Assembly: GCA_965279115.1 (NCBI GenBank)
Contig: OZ257137.1
Span: 372,001 to 436,000, forward strand
DNA length: 64,000 nucleotides
Reading direction: 5' to 3'
Source: JAEUOS01 sp965279115
Lineage (GTDB): Bacteria > Pseudomonadota > Gammaproteobacteria > Burkholderiales > JAEUOS01
In this document: piece after piece, positions 36,285 through 44,683 of the stretch
How positions within the stretch are numbered: the first letter of the stretch is position 1
Layout: each line of letters opens with the position of its first letter
The notes under the pieces: model-generated
Told to the model about the DNA's origin: nothing
Database searches by the model: none
The model's input: the letters and a program-made list of their open reading frames with translations, nothing else
Made by a program: the position numbers and the translations under genes

Positions 36285-36390
36285 GCTTTGCCGGCGCGTG
36301 TGGATGACGCACCGGGCGGTGATTCTGCGGCCGGCAAGGAAATGCCGTACCCTGTGAAGCCGACCCCTGACCGCATGGATAAACCGCCCT

Positions 36391-36564
36391 ATGGTGCAGC
36401 CCAACTACGCATTCCAGAAACGTCAGCGCGACCTGGCCAAGAAGCAGAAGAAGGAAGAGAAAAAGCTCAGGAAGGCCTCCGGCCAGGATTCCGCCGCGCC
36501 CGAGGATGACGCGCAACCCGCCACGCAGACTCCGGCACCCGATGCCGACAAGTCACAGCCCTAG
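36391..36564 (+). CDS. Small lysine-rich protein, 57 aa
   Basis: A 57-residue highly charged gene product beginning MVQPNYAFQKRQRDLAKKQK, with an EEKKLRKA helix and an acidic, proline-rich tail. The N-terminal pattern recurs in small uncharacterised proteobacterial proteins. There is no signal or membrane segment. A weak purine-rich stretch precedes the ATG. It lies alone between the RND operon and the protease gene. It may bind RNA or ribosomes, judging only by charge. Confidence 0.6.
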   Translation: MVQPNYAFQKRQRDLAKKQKKEEKKLRKASGQDSAAPEDDAQPATQTPAPDADKSQP

Positions 36565-36579
36565 CAGGCGCCGCGCGCC

Positions 36580-37371
36580 ATGACAGAACCGCTGCTGCTT
36601 GCCGCGACGAGGGTAGGCACCTACAGCGGCAGCCGGCTTCTCACCAACGCCAGCGGCTTTTTCTTCGCCCGTGACGGGCGTCTCTATGTGGTGACCAGCC
36701 GCCACGTGCTCATCGACGAACCCACCCGACACTTCCCGGACCGGATCGCCATCGACCTGCATGTCGATGAGCAGAACCTGACCCGCGCCACCGGCTTTTC
36801 GCTGCCGCTTTACCGTGACGGCAAGAGCATCTGGCGCACCGGCCGCGACGCCGGCAGCGCCATCGATGTGGCCGTCATCGAACTCGAGCGCAGCGCCCTG
36901 CCCGATCCGGTGGTGCTGCACGCGTTCACGCCGGAGCACCTGCAGGCCTCGCTGGACGACGTTGAAGTCGGCGCCCCGGTACTGATTGTCGGTTTTCCGC
37001 TGGGTTTCCACGACACCCTGCACCACCTGCCGGTGGTGCGCCAGGCGGTGATCGCCAGCGCCTTCGGCCTGCGCTTCCAGGGCCAGGGCTACTTCCTCAC
37101 CGATGCGCGCACCCACCGCGGCACCAGCGGCGCACCGGTGGTGATGCGCGCCGCGCAGGCGCCCGGCGCTGGCGACCTGCCCTGGAAACTGCTCGGCATC
37201 CATTCCGCTCGCCTCGACATCGGCGACCGCGACCTCGAACAGGACGAATCGCTGGGCCTGAACTGCGCGTGGTACGCGGACATCCTGATGACGCTGACCG
37301 ACGGCAGCAAAACGGCACCGCCAGCCGATTCCGGGGCGACGCGCCCCGCAAAGACTGAGGCAAAGCCTTGA
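36580..37371 (+). CDS. Trypsin-like serine protease domain protein
   Basis: A 263-residue chymotrypsin-fold protein without a signal peptide. The triad is readable: His in TSRHVLID (about residue 43), Asp in AIDVAVIEL (about 95) and Ser in HRGTSGAPVV (about 184). No PDZ domain follows, unlike DegP/HtrA. The C-terminal 20 residues are a low-complexity tail. It may be a cytoplasmic or non-classically exported peptidase; the substrate is unknown. Confidence 0.82.
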   Translation: MTEPLLLAATRVGTYSGSRLLTNASGFFFARDGRLYVVTSRHVLIDEPTRHFPDRIAIDLHVDEQNLTRATGFSLPLYRDGKSIWRTGRDAGSAIDVAVIELERSALPDPVVLHAFTPEHLQASLDDVEVGAPVLIVGFPLGFHDTLHHLPVVRQAVIASAFGLRFQGQGYFLTDARTHRGTSGAPVVMRAAQAPGAGDLPWKLLGIHSARLDIGDRDLEQDESLGLNCAWYADILMTLTDGSKTAPPADSGATRPAKTEAKP

Positions 37372-37418
37372 AGTCTCCGGCCCCTTGCCCGCGACATCCT
37401 TCTGTGGTCTGATTTCCC

Positions 37419-37877
37419 ATGACCAATCCCTATACCCCGCCCTCGAGCGAGGTTCGCGATCCGCAAAAGCCGCCAGGATCCGCATTGAAGGCCATCAGTT
37501 TCGGCCTGCTTGCCGATATTGGCGGCACGCTGCTTGGCGGCGGCCTTCTGGGCCTGGTCTACGGGTTCCAGATGGCCAGTGCAGGCGCGACGCAGGAGCA
37601 GGTCAACCAGGCGATGGTCGATGCACCGGCATGGTCCTGGTATTTCATCGCCAGCACCCTGCTGGGCTTTGCTTGCTCGATCCTCGGCGGATATGTGTGC
37701 GAACGCATCGCGCGGCGCGGCGACTGCAGCCTTGGCCTGACCCTTGGCGCAATCTCCATCAGCTTGGGCATCTTGCTCGGCTGGTCGCATTACTCGCTGA
37801 CCGCGCATTTGTTCCTTGCGACCATCGGCCTTGCCTGCGTGCTGACCGGCGTTCGCATGGCCATCGGCAAGCCGTGA
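37419..37877 (+). CDS. Hypothetical four-helix membrane protein
   Basis: A 152-residue protein with a proline-rich cytosolic start (NPYTPPSSEVRDPQKPP) and four likely membrane helices (about residues 25-50, 70-92, 105-122 and 128-147). It has a glycine-rich first helix (ADIGGTLLGGGLLGLVYG). I do not recognise a family; the NPYTPP opening is shared by several short membrane proteins of gammaproteobacteria and betaproteobacteria. Expression context is unclear. Confidence 0.7.
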   Translation: MTNPYTPPSSEVRDPQKPPGSALKAISFGLLADIGGTLLGGGLLGLVYGFQMASAGATQEQVNQAMVDAPAWSWYFIASTLLGFACSILGGYVCERIARRGDCSLGLTLGAISISLGILLGWSHYSLTAHLFLATIGLACVLTGVRMAIGKP

Positions 37878-37996
37878 ACCGCGGCGGCATGCGCCTGATT
37901 GCCTGACGGCTTGCTCCGCGAGGCGCGCATGTCGATAACGCGTGGCCTTGCTCGTCGTCAGTACCGCAGGGCCTTCCTGCAACTCCGGAGCTCATC

Positions 37997-38443
37997 ATGA
38001 CCACCCATACCGTTCGACTCCATCGCGTCCTGCGCGCCCCGCCGGAACGTATTTACCGCGCCTTCCTGGACGCCGATGCACTGGCCAAATGGCTGCCGCC
38101 TTACGGCTTTACCGGCAAGGTGCACCACATGGACGCGAAAGTGGGCGGCAGCTACCGGATGTCGTTCAACAACTTCACGATGAACCAGGGCCATTCGTTT
38201 GGCGGTGAATACCTCGAACTGGTGCCCGGCGAAAAACTCCGCTACACCGCCGTATTCGACGATCCCAACCTGCCCGGAACCATGCAGACCACCGTATCGC
38301 TGCGCGCCGTGTTCTGCGGTACCGAGGTGAACATCACCCAGGAAGTCATTCCGGCGGTCATCCCGCCGGAGGCCTGCTACATGGGATGGCAGGAATCCCT
38401 GGTCCTGTTGGCCCAGCTGGTCGAAACCGAAATCCGCGAATGA
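37997..38443 (+). CDS. SRPBCC/AHSA1-family protein
   Basis: A 148-residue single-domain START-like protein of the AHSA1 family. RVLRAPPERIYRAFLDADAL at the start and GGEYLELVPGEKLRYTAVFD in the middle are typical. Members bind hydrophobic ligands or Hsp90-like partners, and many have no known role. Its TGA overlaps the ATG of a truncated VOC gene, suggesting the pair was once a two-gene operon. Confidence 0.88.
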   Translation: MTTHTVRLHRVLRAPPERIYRAFLDADALAKWLPPYGFTGKVHHMDAKVGGSYRMSFNNFTMNQGHSFGGEYLELVPGEKLRYTAVFDDPNLPGTMQTTVSLRAVFCGTEVNITQEVIPAVIPPEACYMGWQESLVLLAQLVETEIRE

Positions 38444-38595
38444 AGCCGCGTGTCACCGTCATAAACCTCACGGTTGATGACCTGGAGCGGTGGCTGCGTT
38501 TCCATCGCGACGGGCTGGGCTTGCCCACGCAGGGCATTCTCGGGCAGGAGACGGACCCCGCTCATTGGGAATCAGGTCGCTACCCGGCCGCATGA
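38440..38595 (+). pseudogene. Truncated VOC/glyoxalase-family gene
   Basis: A 51-residue product starting MKPRVTVINLTVDDLERWL and continuing RFHRDGLGLPTQGILGQE, the first third of a VOC (glyoxalase/bleomycin resistance) domain. Such proteins normally run 120-140 residues. After about residue 38 the sequence stops resembling the family and meets a stop at 38593-38595; no VOC remainder is seen before the next gene. It is translationally coupled to the AHSA1 gene. It looks like a remnant cut at a rearrangement next to the solute-binding gene. Confidence 0.7.
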
Positions 38596-38624
38596 ACGCA
38601 TGCGTCCGGGCAACCGGGTTGGCG

Positions 38625-40241
38625 CTACTTCACCACGCTCACCGGCGAGAAGTCCTGGTACCAGTTCTGCGCCTGGATGAAGCCCTTCACCTTGCCCGAC
38701 ATGGCGCGCGGACCCACATCGTGGGCGACGAACAGGAACAAGGCGTCGTTGACGAATTTCTCGTGCGCACGTGCGATCGCCTTGGCCTGGATCTCGGCAT
38801 CGAAGTTGTAGCGGATCACCTTGAATATGGTGTCCATCTCGGTGTCGCTGTAGTAGCCCCAGTTGGTGCCCCTGGGCGGAAACAGTCCTGAATCGAGATG
38901 GCGAATCAGCGCCGTGAACGGGTCCTGGCTGAAATAGGACGAGTTGGTCGACGAAGCGCCGCGGGTGGTGCCGTCCTTGGCGCCTGCACGCCAGTTGGCG
39001 AGCAGCGCGTTCCATTCCGTGACCTCGAGGTTCACCTTGATGCCCACTTCGCCCAGGTTCTGCTGGATCAGCTCGTTCATGATGAGCGGCTGCATCTGCC
39101 CGGAGCCGGAGGTCGAGATGATGGCCTTGACCACCAGCGGCTTCTCCTTCGAATACCCGGCTTCCTTCATCAGGCGCTTCGCTTCAGCCGGGTCGTAACG
39201 AACATCAAACGAAGGCTTGCCGAACCACGGGCTATTGGGCGGCACCATGCCCTTGGCTTCGACCATGTAGCCGCCCAGCAGCTTCTTCATGCCGGCACGG
39301 TCGATCGCCAGGTTGGCGGCCTTGCGCACGCGGATGTCGTTCCAGGGCGAGCCTTCGACGCGGCTGAAATGCCAGGGCCACACATGCGGATACACGTTGC
39401 TGGTGATGGCGAAGCCGGCCTTCTTGAGGCTGTCGACCGCGTCCGGGGGCGGCGCCTCGATCCAGTCGACCTGTCCCGAACGCAGGGCGGCCACGCGCGC
39501 CAGCGGGTCCGGCATCGGCAACAGCACCATGCGGTCCGCCTTGGGAATGCGCGCCTTGTTCCAGTACTCCTTGTTGGGCACCAGTTCAGCCCGCTCGCGC
39601 GGGGCGTAGCGGTCCAGCTTCCACGGGCCGGTCCCGGAGGGAGCCTTGGTGAACGTGTCCCAGTTGCGCCCGGCCTTTTCCCAGGCCGCCGGGCTGGACA
39701 TGACGATCCACGCCGCTGCGTACGGAAGCAGGGCATCCGGTTCGGCGGTGGTGATCTCGAAGGTGCGGTCGTCGATCGCGCGATAGCCCTTTACCGATGG
39801 AATGCGCGAGCGCCCCTGCGCGGCCTGCTTGGGGTCGAACTGCGGCGCGGCGTTGTTGAGGATCTTGTCGAAATTCCATGCCACCGATTGCGCGGTGAAG
39901 GCCGAACCATCATGGAACTTCACGCCTTCGCGGATCTTGAAAACCCAGCGGGTCTTGTCCTTTGGATCGACCGCCCACTCCGTGGCCAACGACGGCACCA
40001 GCTTGCTCGCCTTATCGGCCGACGAAAGATCCCAGAAGATCAGCGAGTCGAACAGGGTGTAGCCGATGAAGCGCATGCCTTCGGCCCCCTGGTCGGTCTG
40101 CCCGTTCGGGATCGGCACGTCGGCGGCGGTCATGGCGATGCGCAGGGTGCCCTGGGCGGAGACCGGGGCAGCGGAGCACAAGGCAAACGAGGCCAGGAGC
40201 GCTGCGGCTAGTTGGTGAACGTACTTACGATGACTGCGCAT
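38625..40241 (-). CDS. ABC transporter substrate-binding protein, family 5 (second copy)
   Basis: A 538-residue exported binding protein paralogous to the one at 22248-23840. The signal peptide ends near residue 30 (SAAPVSAQ/G). AAGGGAAATCAGG precedes the ATG at 40241. Shared segments are QGRSRIPSVKGYRAIDDRTF, ERAELVPNK and QVDWIEAPPPDAV. Like the first copy it has no permease or ATPase beside it. It is followed upstream by a BMP-like gene on the same strand, perhaps in the same transcript. Confidence 0.93.
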   Translation of the reverse strand: MRSHRKYVHQLAAALLASFALCSAAPVSAQGTLRIAMTAADVPIPNGQTDQGAEGMRFIGYTLFDSLIFWDLSSADKASKLVPSLATEWAVDPKDKTRWVFKIREGVKFHDGSAFTAQSVAWNFDKILNNAAPQFDPKQAAQGRSRIPSVKGYRAIDDRTFEITTAEPDALLPYAAAWIVMSSPAAWEKAGRNWDTFTKAPSGTGPWKLDRYAPRERAELVPNKEYWNKARIPKADRMVLLPMPDPLARVAALRSGQVDWIEAPPPDAVDSLKKAGFAITSNVYPHVWPWHFSRVEGSPWNDIRVRKAANLAIDRAGMKKLLGGYMVEAKGMVPPNSPWFGKPSFDVRYDPAEAKRLMKEAGYSKEKPLVVKAIISTSGSGQMQPLIMNELIQQNLGEVGIKVNLEVTEWNALLANWRAGAKDGTTRGASSTNSSYFSQDPFTALIRHLDSGLFPPRGTNWGYYSDTEMDTIFKVIRYNFDAEIQAKAIARAHEKFVNDALFLFVAHDVGPRAMSGKVKGFIQAQNWYQDFSPVSVVK

Positions 40242-40328
40242 CCTGATTTCCCTTTTGTTGTTGACTGCATCCAATAGTGCAAGCCGGTCCCAGCAAGCTT
40301 CAGAAAGATTCAGCAAGCTTTGTACCAT

Positions 40329-41264
40329 CTATTGAAGTCCAGGGCCCGCCGCGAATTCCTCGCCCTGCCAGTCATCTGGCACCTTCACGGTTCCGGAGAG
40401 GATGTCGCGGGACAAGGCGGCGATGCGCCTTCCCAGCCCGGCGTCGACGTCGCGGCCCATGGCCAGTCTGCAAACACGCGGGTCTTCCAGTCCGGTGGTG
40501 CGTCTGGTCCCGGGGCGCCACCGCCCTGCCAGAAAGTCGTCGATCGCCTGATATGACGCCCATCCGGAATCCGCCACGGCGGAGGCGACAAACACGTCCG
40601 GGTGTACGTCACACCAGTCCACGCCATCACCGATCTGGCGCGCGCCCGCTGCGCGACACGCGTCGATGGCGCCATCACGGCCGGCCCCCAGCATCGTGAA
40701 CACCATATCGGCGCCTGCCGCCGCCTGCGCCTTGACCCAGTGCGAAGCGAGCGCGGGGTCATGCTGGGCGCCGCAAAACACCGTAAGGAATCGCGCGCCG
40801 GGCAGCGCCCAACGCAAACCGCCCGCAAACGCTGCGCGCCCCTTCATGCCCGCCTGCACTCTTTCGCCGGACAAATGCCCGACGACACCGCTGCGGCTGA
40901 TCCACCCGGCGAGAGCCCCTGCAAGGAAAGCAGGTTGCTCCAGCAGCACCTCGTAGGACGCGACATTGCCGGCTGCGATCCGGCCCTGCGTCAAGGAGAA
41001 CGCCGTTCCCGGAAACTCGCCTGCCAGCACCGCTGCCGGCACCTCGCCCTGCGCGCCATGCAGCACGAGCAGGTCGATACCGGCTTCAACGATCGCTCGC
41101 AACCGCGCAATACGCAGGCCGGATTCGCGCTCTTCCAGCCAATAAGTCGTGACGTCGGCGCCCAGATTCACCCGCGCGCGCTCGAACGCATTCTGCCCGG
41201 CGACCACAAAACTGCCGGCGTCCCGCGGCCCGAAAAGAACTCCCGCTATCCGCGCGGCAGGCAC
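40329..41264 (-). CDS. BMP/PnrA-like protein without signal peptide (copy 1)
   Basis: A 311-residue protein of the basic membrane protein / nucleoside-binding PnrA type. Family segments are QPAFLAGALAGWISRSGVVGH near residue 110, TVFCGAQHDPALASHW near 162, GADMVFTMLGAGRDGAI near 186 and VFVASAVADSG near 227. The opening residues (GTG, PAARIAGVLFGPRDAG) form the first beta-strand directly, with no signal peptide, so it appears cytoplasmic although the family is normally periplasmic. It starts 3 bases after the TTT receptor stop. A homologue lies at 42399-43340. Confidence 0.78.
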   Translation of the reverse strand: MPAARIAGVLFGPRDAGSFVVAGQNAFERARVNLGADVTTYWLEERESGLRIARLRAIVEAGIDLLVLHGAQGEVPAAVLAGEFPGTAFSLTQGRIAAGNVASYEVLLEQPAFLAGALAGWISRSGVVGHLSGERVQAGMKGRAAFAGGLRWALPGARFLTVFCGAQHDPALASHWVKAQAAAGADMVFTMLGAGRDGAIDACRAAGARQIGDGVDWCDVHPDVFVASAVADSGWASYQAIDDFLAGRWRPGTRRTTGLEDPRVCRLAMGRDVDAGLGRRIAALSRDILSGTVKVPDDWQGEEFAAGPGLQ

Positions 41265-41267
41265 GCT

Positions 41268-42251
41268 TCAGTCGATCTGGGCGCCGGAATTGATGATCAC
41301 CGGCCGCCACCTGGCGATGTCAGCGCGCACGAAGGCACTGAAGTCAGCCATGGTCTTGACCGACATCGCCATGCCCCATTCACGCAGCTTTTCAAGCACA
41401 TCCGGCATGGCGAGGATTTTCCCGGTCTCGGCCACCAGCCGCCTGGATACGTCTTCGGGCAAGCGCGCGGGCCCGGATATGCCGATCCAGTTGTCGACCA
41501 CGACATCGGCGAAGCCCTGCTCGACGAAAGTCGGCACGTCCGGCGCCAATGGCGAACGCTGCGGGCTGGTGATGGCCAGGGCGCGCAACTCGCCGCTCCT
41601 GATCAGACCGAGGTTGGCGGGCAGCGCGTCGACGGCGACCGGGATGGTGAAGCCGCGCAGGTCGGTGATGGCCGCGCCCGACCCCTTGTAGGGGACGTGC
41701 ACGATGTCCACCCTCGCCCTGGATCGGAAAAGTTCACCGGTCACATGATTGATCGACCCCGACCCTCCGCTGCCGTAGTTGATCTTGCCTGGCTGCGCGC
41801 GCGCCAGCGCGATCAGTTCCTGGAGATTTTTCGCAGGCATTTTCGGATTGACCAGCAATACATGCGGCACTGCGCCGATCAGGATGAGGTGCGTGAAATC
41901 GGCCACCGCGTCGTACTTGATGTTGCGATTGAGTGTTGGGCCGATGCCATGCGATCCGACTGTCGATACCACCAGCGTATAGCCGTCGGGCGCCGATTTC
42001 GCTACCGCATCGGCGCCCACGATTCCGCCCGCACCCGGACGGTTCTCGACCACAACCTGCTGGCCCAGTGCAACCGATAGCCGGGGAGCAATCAGGCGCG
42101 CCACCAGGTCACTGGTGCCGCCCGGCGGAAAGGTGACCACAAGCTTGATCGCACGCGCCGGCCAAACGCCCTCCTGCCCGGAGGCCGCCATCGGCATGGC
42201 GAGGATGACCGCAAGCCCGAAAATCGCGTGCGAGAAAATCCGCTTTATCAA
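41268..42251 (-). CDS. TTT-family (Bug) periplasmic solute receptor
   Basis: A 327-residue exported receptor with a signal peptide ending near residue 26 (MAASGQ/EGVW). The frame opens with a TTG at 42251, backed by a strong AAGGAGAG site four bases upstream. The typical VENRPGAGGIVGADAVAKSAP and VHVPYKGSGAAITDL segments are present, but the usual IAGQ after TDL is replaced by RGFT. It is co-directional with, and 3 bases from, BMP-like copy 1. The second BMP-like gene diverges from its start. Confidence 0.9.
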   Translation of the reverse strand: MIKRIFSHAIFGLAVILAMPMAASGQEGVWPARAIKLVVTFPPGGTSDLVARLIAPRLSVALGQQVVVENRPGAGGIVGADAVAKSAPDGYTLVVSTVGSHGIGPTLNRNIKYDAVADFTHLILIGAVPHVLLVNPKMPAKNLQELIALARAQPGKINYGSGGSGSINHVTGELFRSRARVDIVHVPYKGSGAAITDLRGFTIPVAVDALPANLGLIRSGELRALAITSPQRSPLAPDVPTFVEQGFADVVVDNWIGISGPARLPEDVSRRLVAETGKILAMPDVLEKLREWGMAMSVKTMADFSAFVRADIARWRPVIINSGAQID

Positions 42252-42398
42252 AGCTCTCCTTCAGCAGGCAGGCCGGTGCCTGCAATCCGGTATCTGGAGC
42301 AAGAACATGGAGCAAGAACAGGACCAGTTTGCCGCCAACACCCACGACGCTAAACTGGACCTCCGGCAAACCCTGCCCCGCACACTACATCACACGAC

Positions 42399-43340
42399 AT
42401 GGGCGTCAAGACAAGACAACTTACCGCGATACTCGCCGGGCGCGCGGACGACGGCGGCTTCATCGAGTCGGGCTACCAGGGTGCCCTGGCGGCCAGCAGA
42501 CGCCATGGTCTGGAATTCCACCACGTTGAGCATGTCGGTACCGAAACCGCTGCCCTGGTTTGCGCCATCGACGCGGCCGCCTGCAGTTTGCCGGAAATGA
42601 TCGTCGTACATGGCGGCCGCAGCGATGAGGCGGTGGCGGCCACCGCGCCAGGCTACCCGGGTATCCGGTTTCTTTCCACCCATGGAGCCGTGTGCGGCGC
42701 GAACTTCTCCTGCTACACGATTGCACAGCCGGAGTCGGCTTTTCTCGCCGGTGCGCTGGCGGGCCGGCTGACGCGAAGCGGGATTGTCGGCCACCTTTCC
42801 GGCATCCGCATTGCACCCGGGTTGCGCAGCCGTGCGGCCTATGCCCAGGGGGTGCGGCATACCAACCCGCAGGCCGGATTGCTCACCTGCTTTTGCGGTA
42901 CCCAGGAGGACAACCTTGTCACCCATCGTGCGGCATTGGCCGAGATCAACGCCGGCGCCGACATCATCTACACCATGCTCAATGGCGGCCGCAGTGGCGC
43001 GATCGCCGCATGCCGCGAACGCGGCGTCATGCAGATCGGCAACGTGCGTGACTGGACGGTCGTAGACCCCACGGTATTTGTCGCCTCGGCTGTCGCCAAC
43101 ACCGGACGCCTGGTCGAATCATGGGTGGACCGCCTGATGAACGGCGCCCTGGTTGGGGGTGAACTGCGCAAACTGGGTAGCGAGGATGCGCAAGCGGTTT
43201 TCCTCGCCATGGCGCCTCAGGTAGCTCCGGCGGTCCGCGCCGAAATAGCCGTGCTCGCGGCAGACATCAAGTCCGGCCTGTTGCGCCTGACGGAAGACTA
43301 CACGGGCCCGGAGTTTGCCGCCCCTCAAGCCGCCACTTGA
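42399..43340 (+). CDS. BMP/PnrA-like protein without signal peptide (copy 2)
   Basis: A 313-residue homologue of the BMP-like protein at 40329-41264. Matching blocks are ESAFLAGALAGRLTRSGIVGH, LTCFCGTQEDNLVTH, GADIIYTMLNGGRSGAI and VFVASAVANTG. Its N-terminus (MGVKTRQLTAILAGRADD) also lacks a signal peptide. It is divergent from the TTT receptor and followed by a LacI-type regulator. A role as a cytoplasmic ligand sensor or carrier is possible; transport would need an export signal that I do not see. Confidence 0.77.
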   Translation: MGVKTRQLTAILAGRADDGGFIESGYQGALAASRRHGLEFHHVEHVGTETAALVCAIDAAACSLPEMIVVHGGRSDEAVAATAPGYPGIRFLSTHGAVCGANFSCYTIAQPESAFLAGALAGRLTRSGIVGHLSGIRIAPGLRSRAAYAQGVRHTNPQAGLLTCFCGTQEDNLVTHRAALAEINAGADIIYTMLNGGRSGAIAACRERGVMQIGNVRDWTVVDPTVFVASAVANTGRLVESWVDRLMNGALVGGELRKLGSEDAQAVFLAMAPQVAPAVRAEIAVLAADIKSGLLRLTEDYTGPEFAAPQAAT

Positions 43341-43397
43341 TCCGGCCGGCACGGACCACCGCTTCGGGAAGTCCATGGCGAGCCTCGCCTTACTGAC

Positions 43398-43413
43398 AAG
43401 TTAGCGGTAACAT
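43398..43413. promoter_or_regulatory. LacI-type operator before its own regulator
   Basis: AAGTTAGCGGTAACAT matches 14 of 16 bases of the perfect palindrome at 44509-44524. It ends 7 bases before the regulator ATG, so a bound repressor would block translation start or transcription. This suggests autoregulation. Confidence 0.55.
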
Positions 43414-43419
43414 TCCTGG

Positions 43420-44463
43420 ATGGTTACCGGCGCCCGACGCACCAATCAGATTCCGCGCGCCCCGCGCCGCAAATCCGGCGGCATCACCTTGCGCGACGTG
43501 GCCAAACTGGCCGGCGTCTCGGTGATCACTGCGTCGCGCGCCCTCAATACACCCGAGGCGCTGAGCGCCGAAACCCTGGCCCGCGTGCGCGACGCGATTG
43601 CCCGCACCGGTTACGTCCCCAACCTGCTCGCCGGCGGACTGGCTTCGGCGCGCAGCCGCCTGGTGGCCGCCTTGATCCCCGCCATCGCAGGCTCGGTATT
43701 CCTGGAAACCATACAGGCGCTCACCGAGGAACTCGAGGGTGCCGGATTCCAGTTGATCCTCGGCCAGAGCGGCTACGCCAAGTCGCGCGAGGACGCCCTG
43801 ATCGACGCGCTTATCGGCCGCCGGCCGGATGGCATCGTCCTGACCGGTGTACTGCACTCATCGGAGGGGCGCAGGCGCCTGGCGGCATCCGGCATCGCGG
43901 TGGTGGAGACCTGGGACCTGACCCCGACGCCGATCGACATGTTGGTGGGTTTTTCGCACGAACGCGTGGGCGAGGCTGTGGCCGCGAGGCTGCAGGCGGC
44001 CGGCTCGCGCCGACCGGCGATTGTGACCGCCGATGACCATCGGGCCGGCTTGCGCCGGTCGGGCTTCGAACGCGCTGCGCGGATTGCTGGCATGGCGGCG
44101 CCAACGGTGATCACGGTGGTGGCGCCTTCGAGCCTGGCCCAAGGACGCGGAGCGCTTGCCGAATTGCTGCAACGGGCATCCGCACCCGATGCCGTCTACT
44201 GCAGTTCCGACCTGCTTGCCCACGGCGTGCTCACCGAAGCACAGGCCCGTGGCCTGGCCATCCCGGCTGACTTGAAGGTGGTGGGCTTCGGCGATCTTGC
44301 CTTCGCCGCGCATACCCATCCGGCGCTCACCACGGTGCGCATCGACGGCACCGCCATCGGCAGGCAGGCCGCCCGTTTCATCATCGATCGCGTGTCCGGG
44401 CACGACCCCGGCGAGCGTGTGCGCGACATCGGCTTTTCCATCGTCGAGCGCGCCACCTTGTAG
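43420..44463 (+). CDS. LacI-family transcriptional regulator (GntR-gluconate type)
   Basis: A 347-residue repressor. The helix-turn-helix LRDVAKLAGVSVITASRALN is at about residues 24-43, the hinge helix near LAGGLASARS, followed by a periplasmic-binding-protein-like effector domain (LVAALIPAIAGSVFLETIQ onward). The pattern is that of the gluconate repressor subgroup. Operator-like palindromes lie directly before it and before the SMP-30 gene downstream, so it probably controls that operon in answer to a sugar acid or lactone. Confidence 0.92.
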   Translation: MVTGARRTNQIPRAPRRKSGGITLRDVAKLAGVSVITASRALNTPEALSAETLARVRDAIARTGYVPNLLAGGLASARSRLVAALIPAIAGSVFLETIQALTEELEGAGFQLILGQSGYAKSREDALIDALIGRRPDGIVLTGVLHSSEGRRRLAASGIAVVETWDLTPTPIDMLVGFSHERVGEAVAARLQAAGSRRPAIVTADDHRAGLRRSGFERAARIAGMAAPTVITVVAPSSLAQGRGALAELLQRASAPDAVYCSSDLLAHGVLTEAQARGLAIPADLKVVGFGDLAFAAHTHPALTTVRIDGTAIGRQAARFIIDRVSGHDPGERVRDIGFSIVERATL

Positions 44464-44508
44464 CCGAGCGCACCTTGACGGTGCCTTGTTCCGCAGATAA
44501 ACTTTCTC

Positions 44509-44524
44509 ATGTTACCGGTAACAT
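44509..44524. promoter_or_regulatory. Perfect 16-bp palindromic LacI-type operator
   Basis: ATGTTACCGGTAACAT is a perfect palindrome, 46 bases after the LacI-type regulator stop and 160 bases before the SMP-30 start. From memory it resembles the operators bound by the E. coli gluconate repressor. A 14/16 copy lies at 43398-43413. It is the best-supported operator in this stretch; the regulator match is inferred. Confidence 0.75.
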
Positions 44525-44683
44525 TTCCGGGATTTTCCAGGCCGCAGTGAAGTCCTGTTTCCGTTCGAGCAACATCGAGCCACTTGGCGATGTCGCTCGA
44601 ATGGAAAGCTCAGATGTCCGGGATTGAATGACCGCAAATCCAGGCGACAAAAACCAAAGCATCCAGAACCGAGGAGACCAAGC

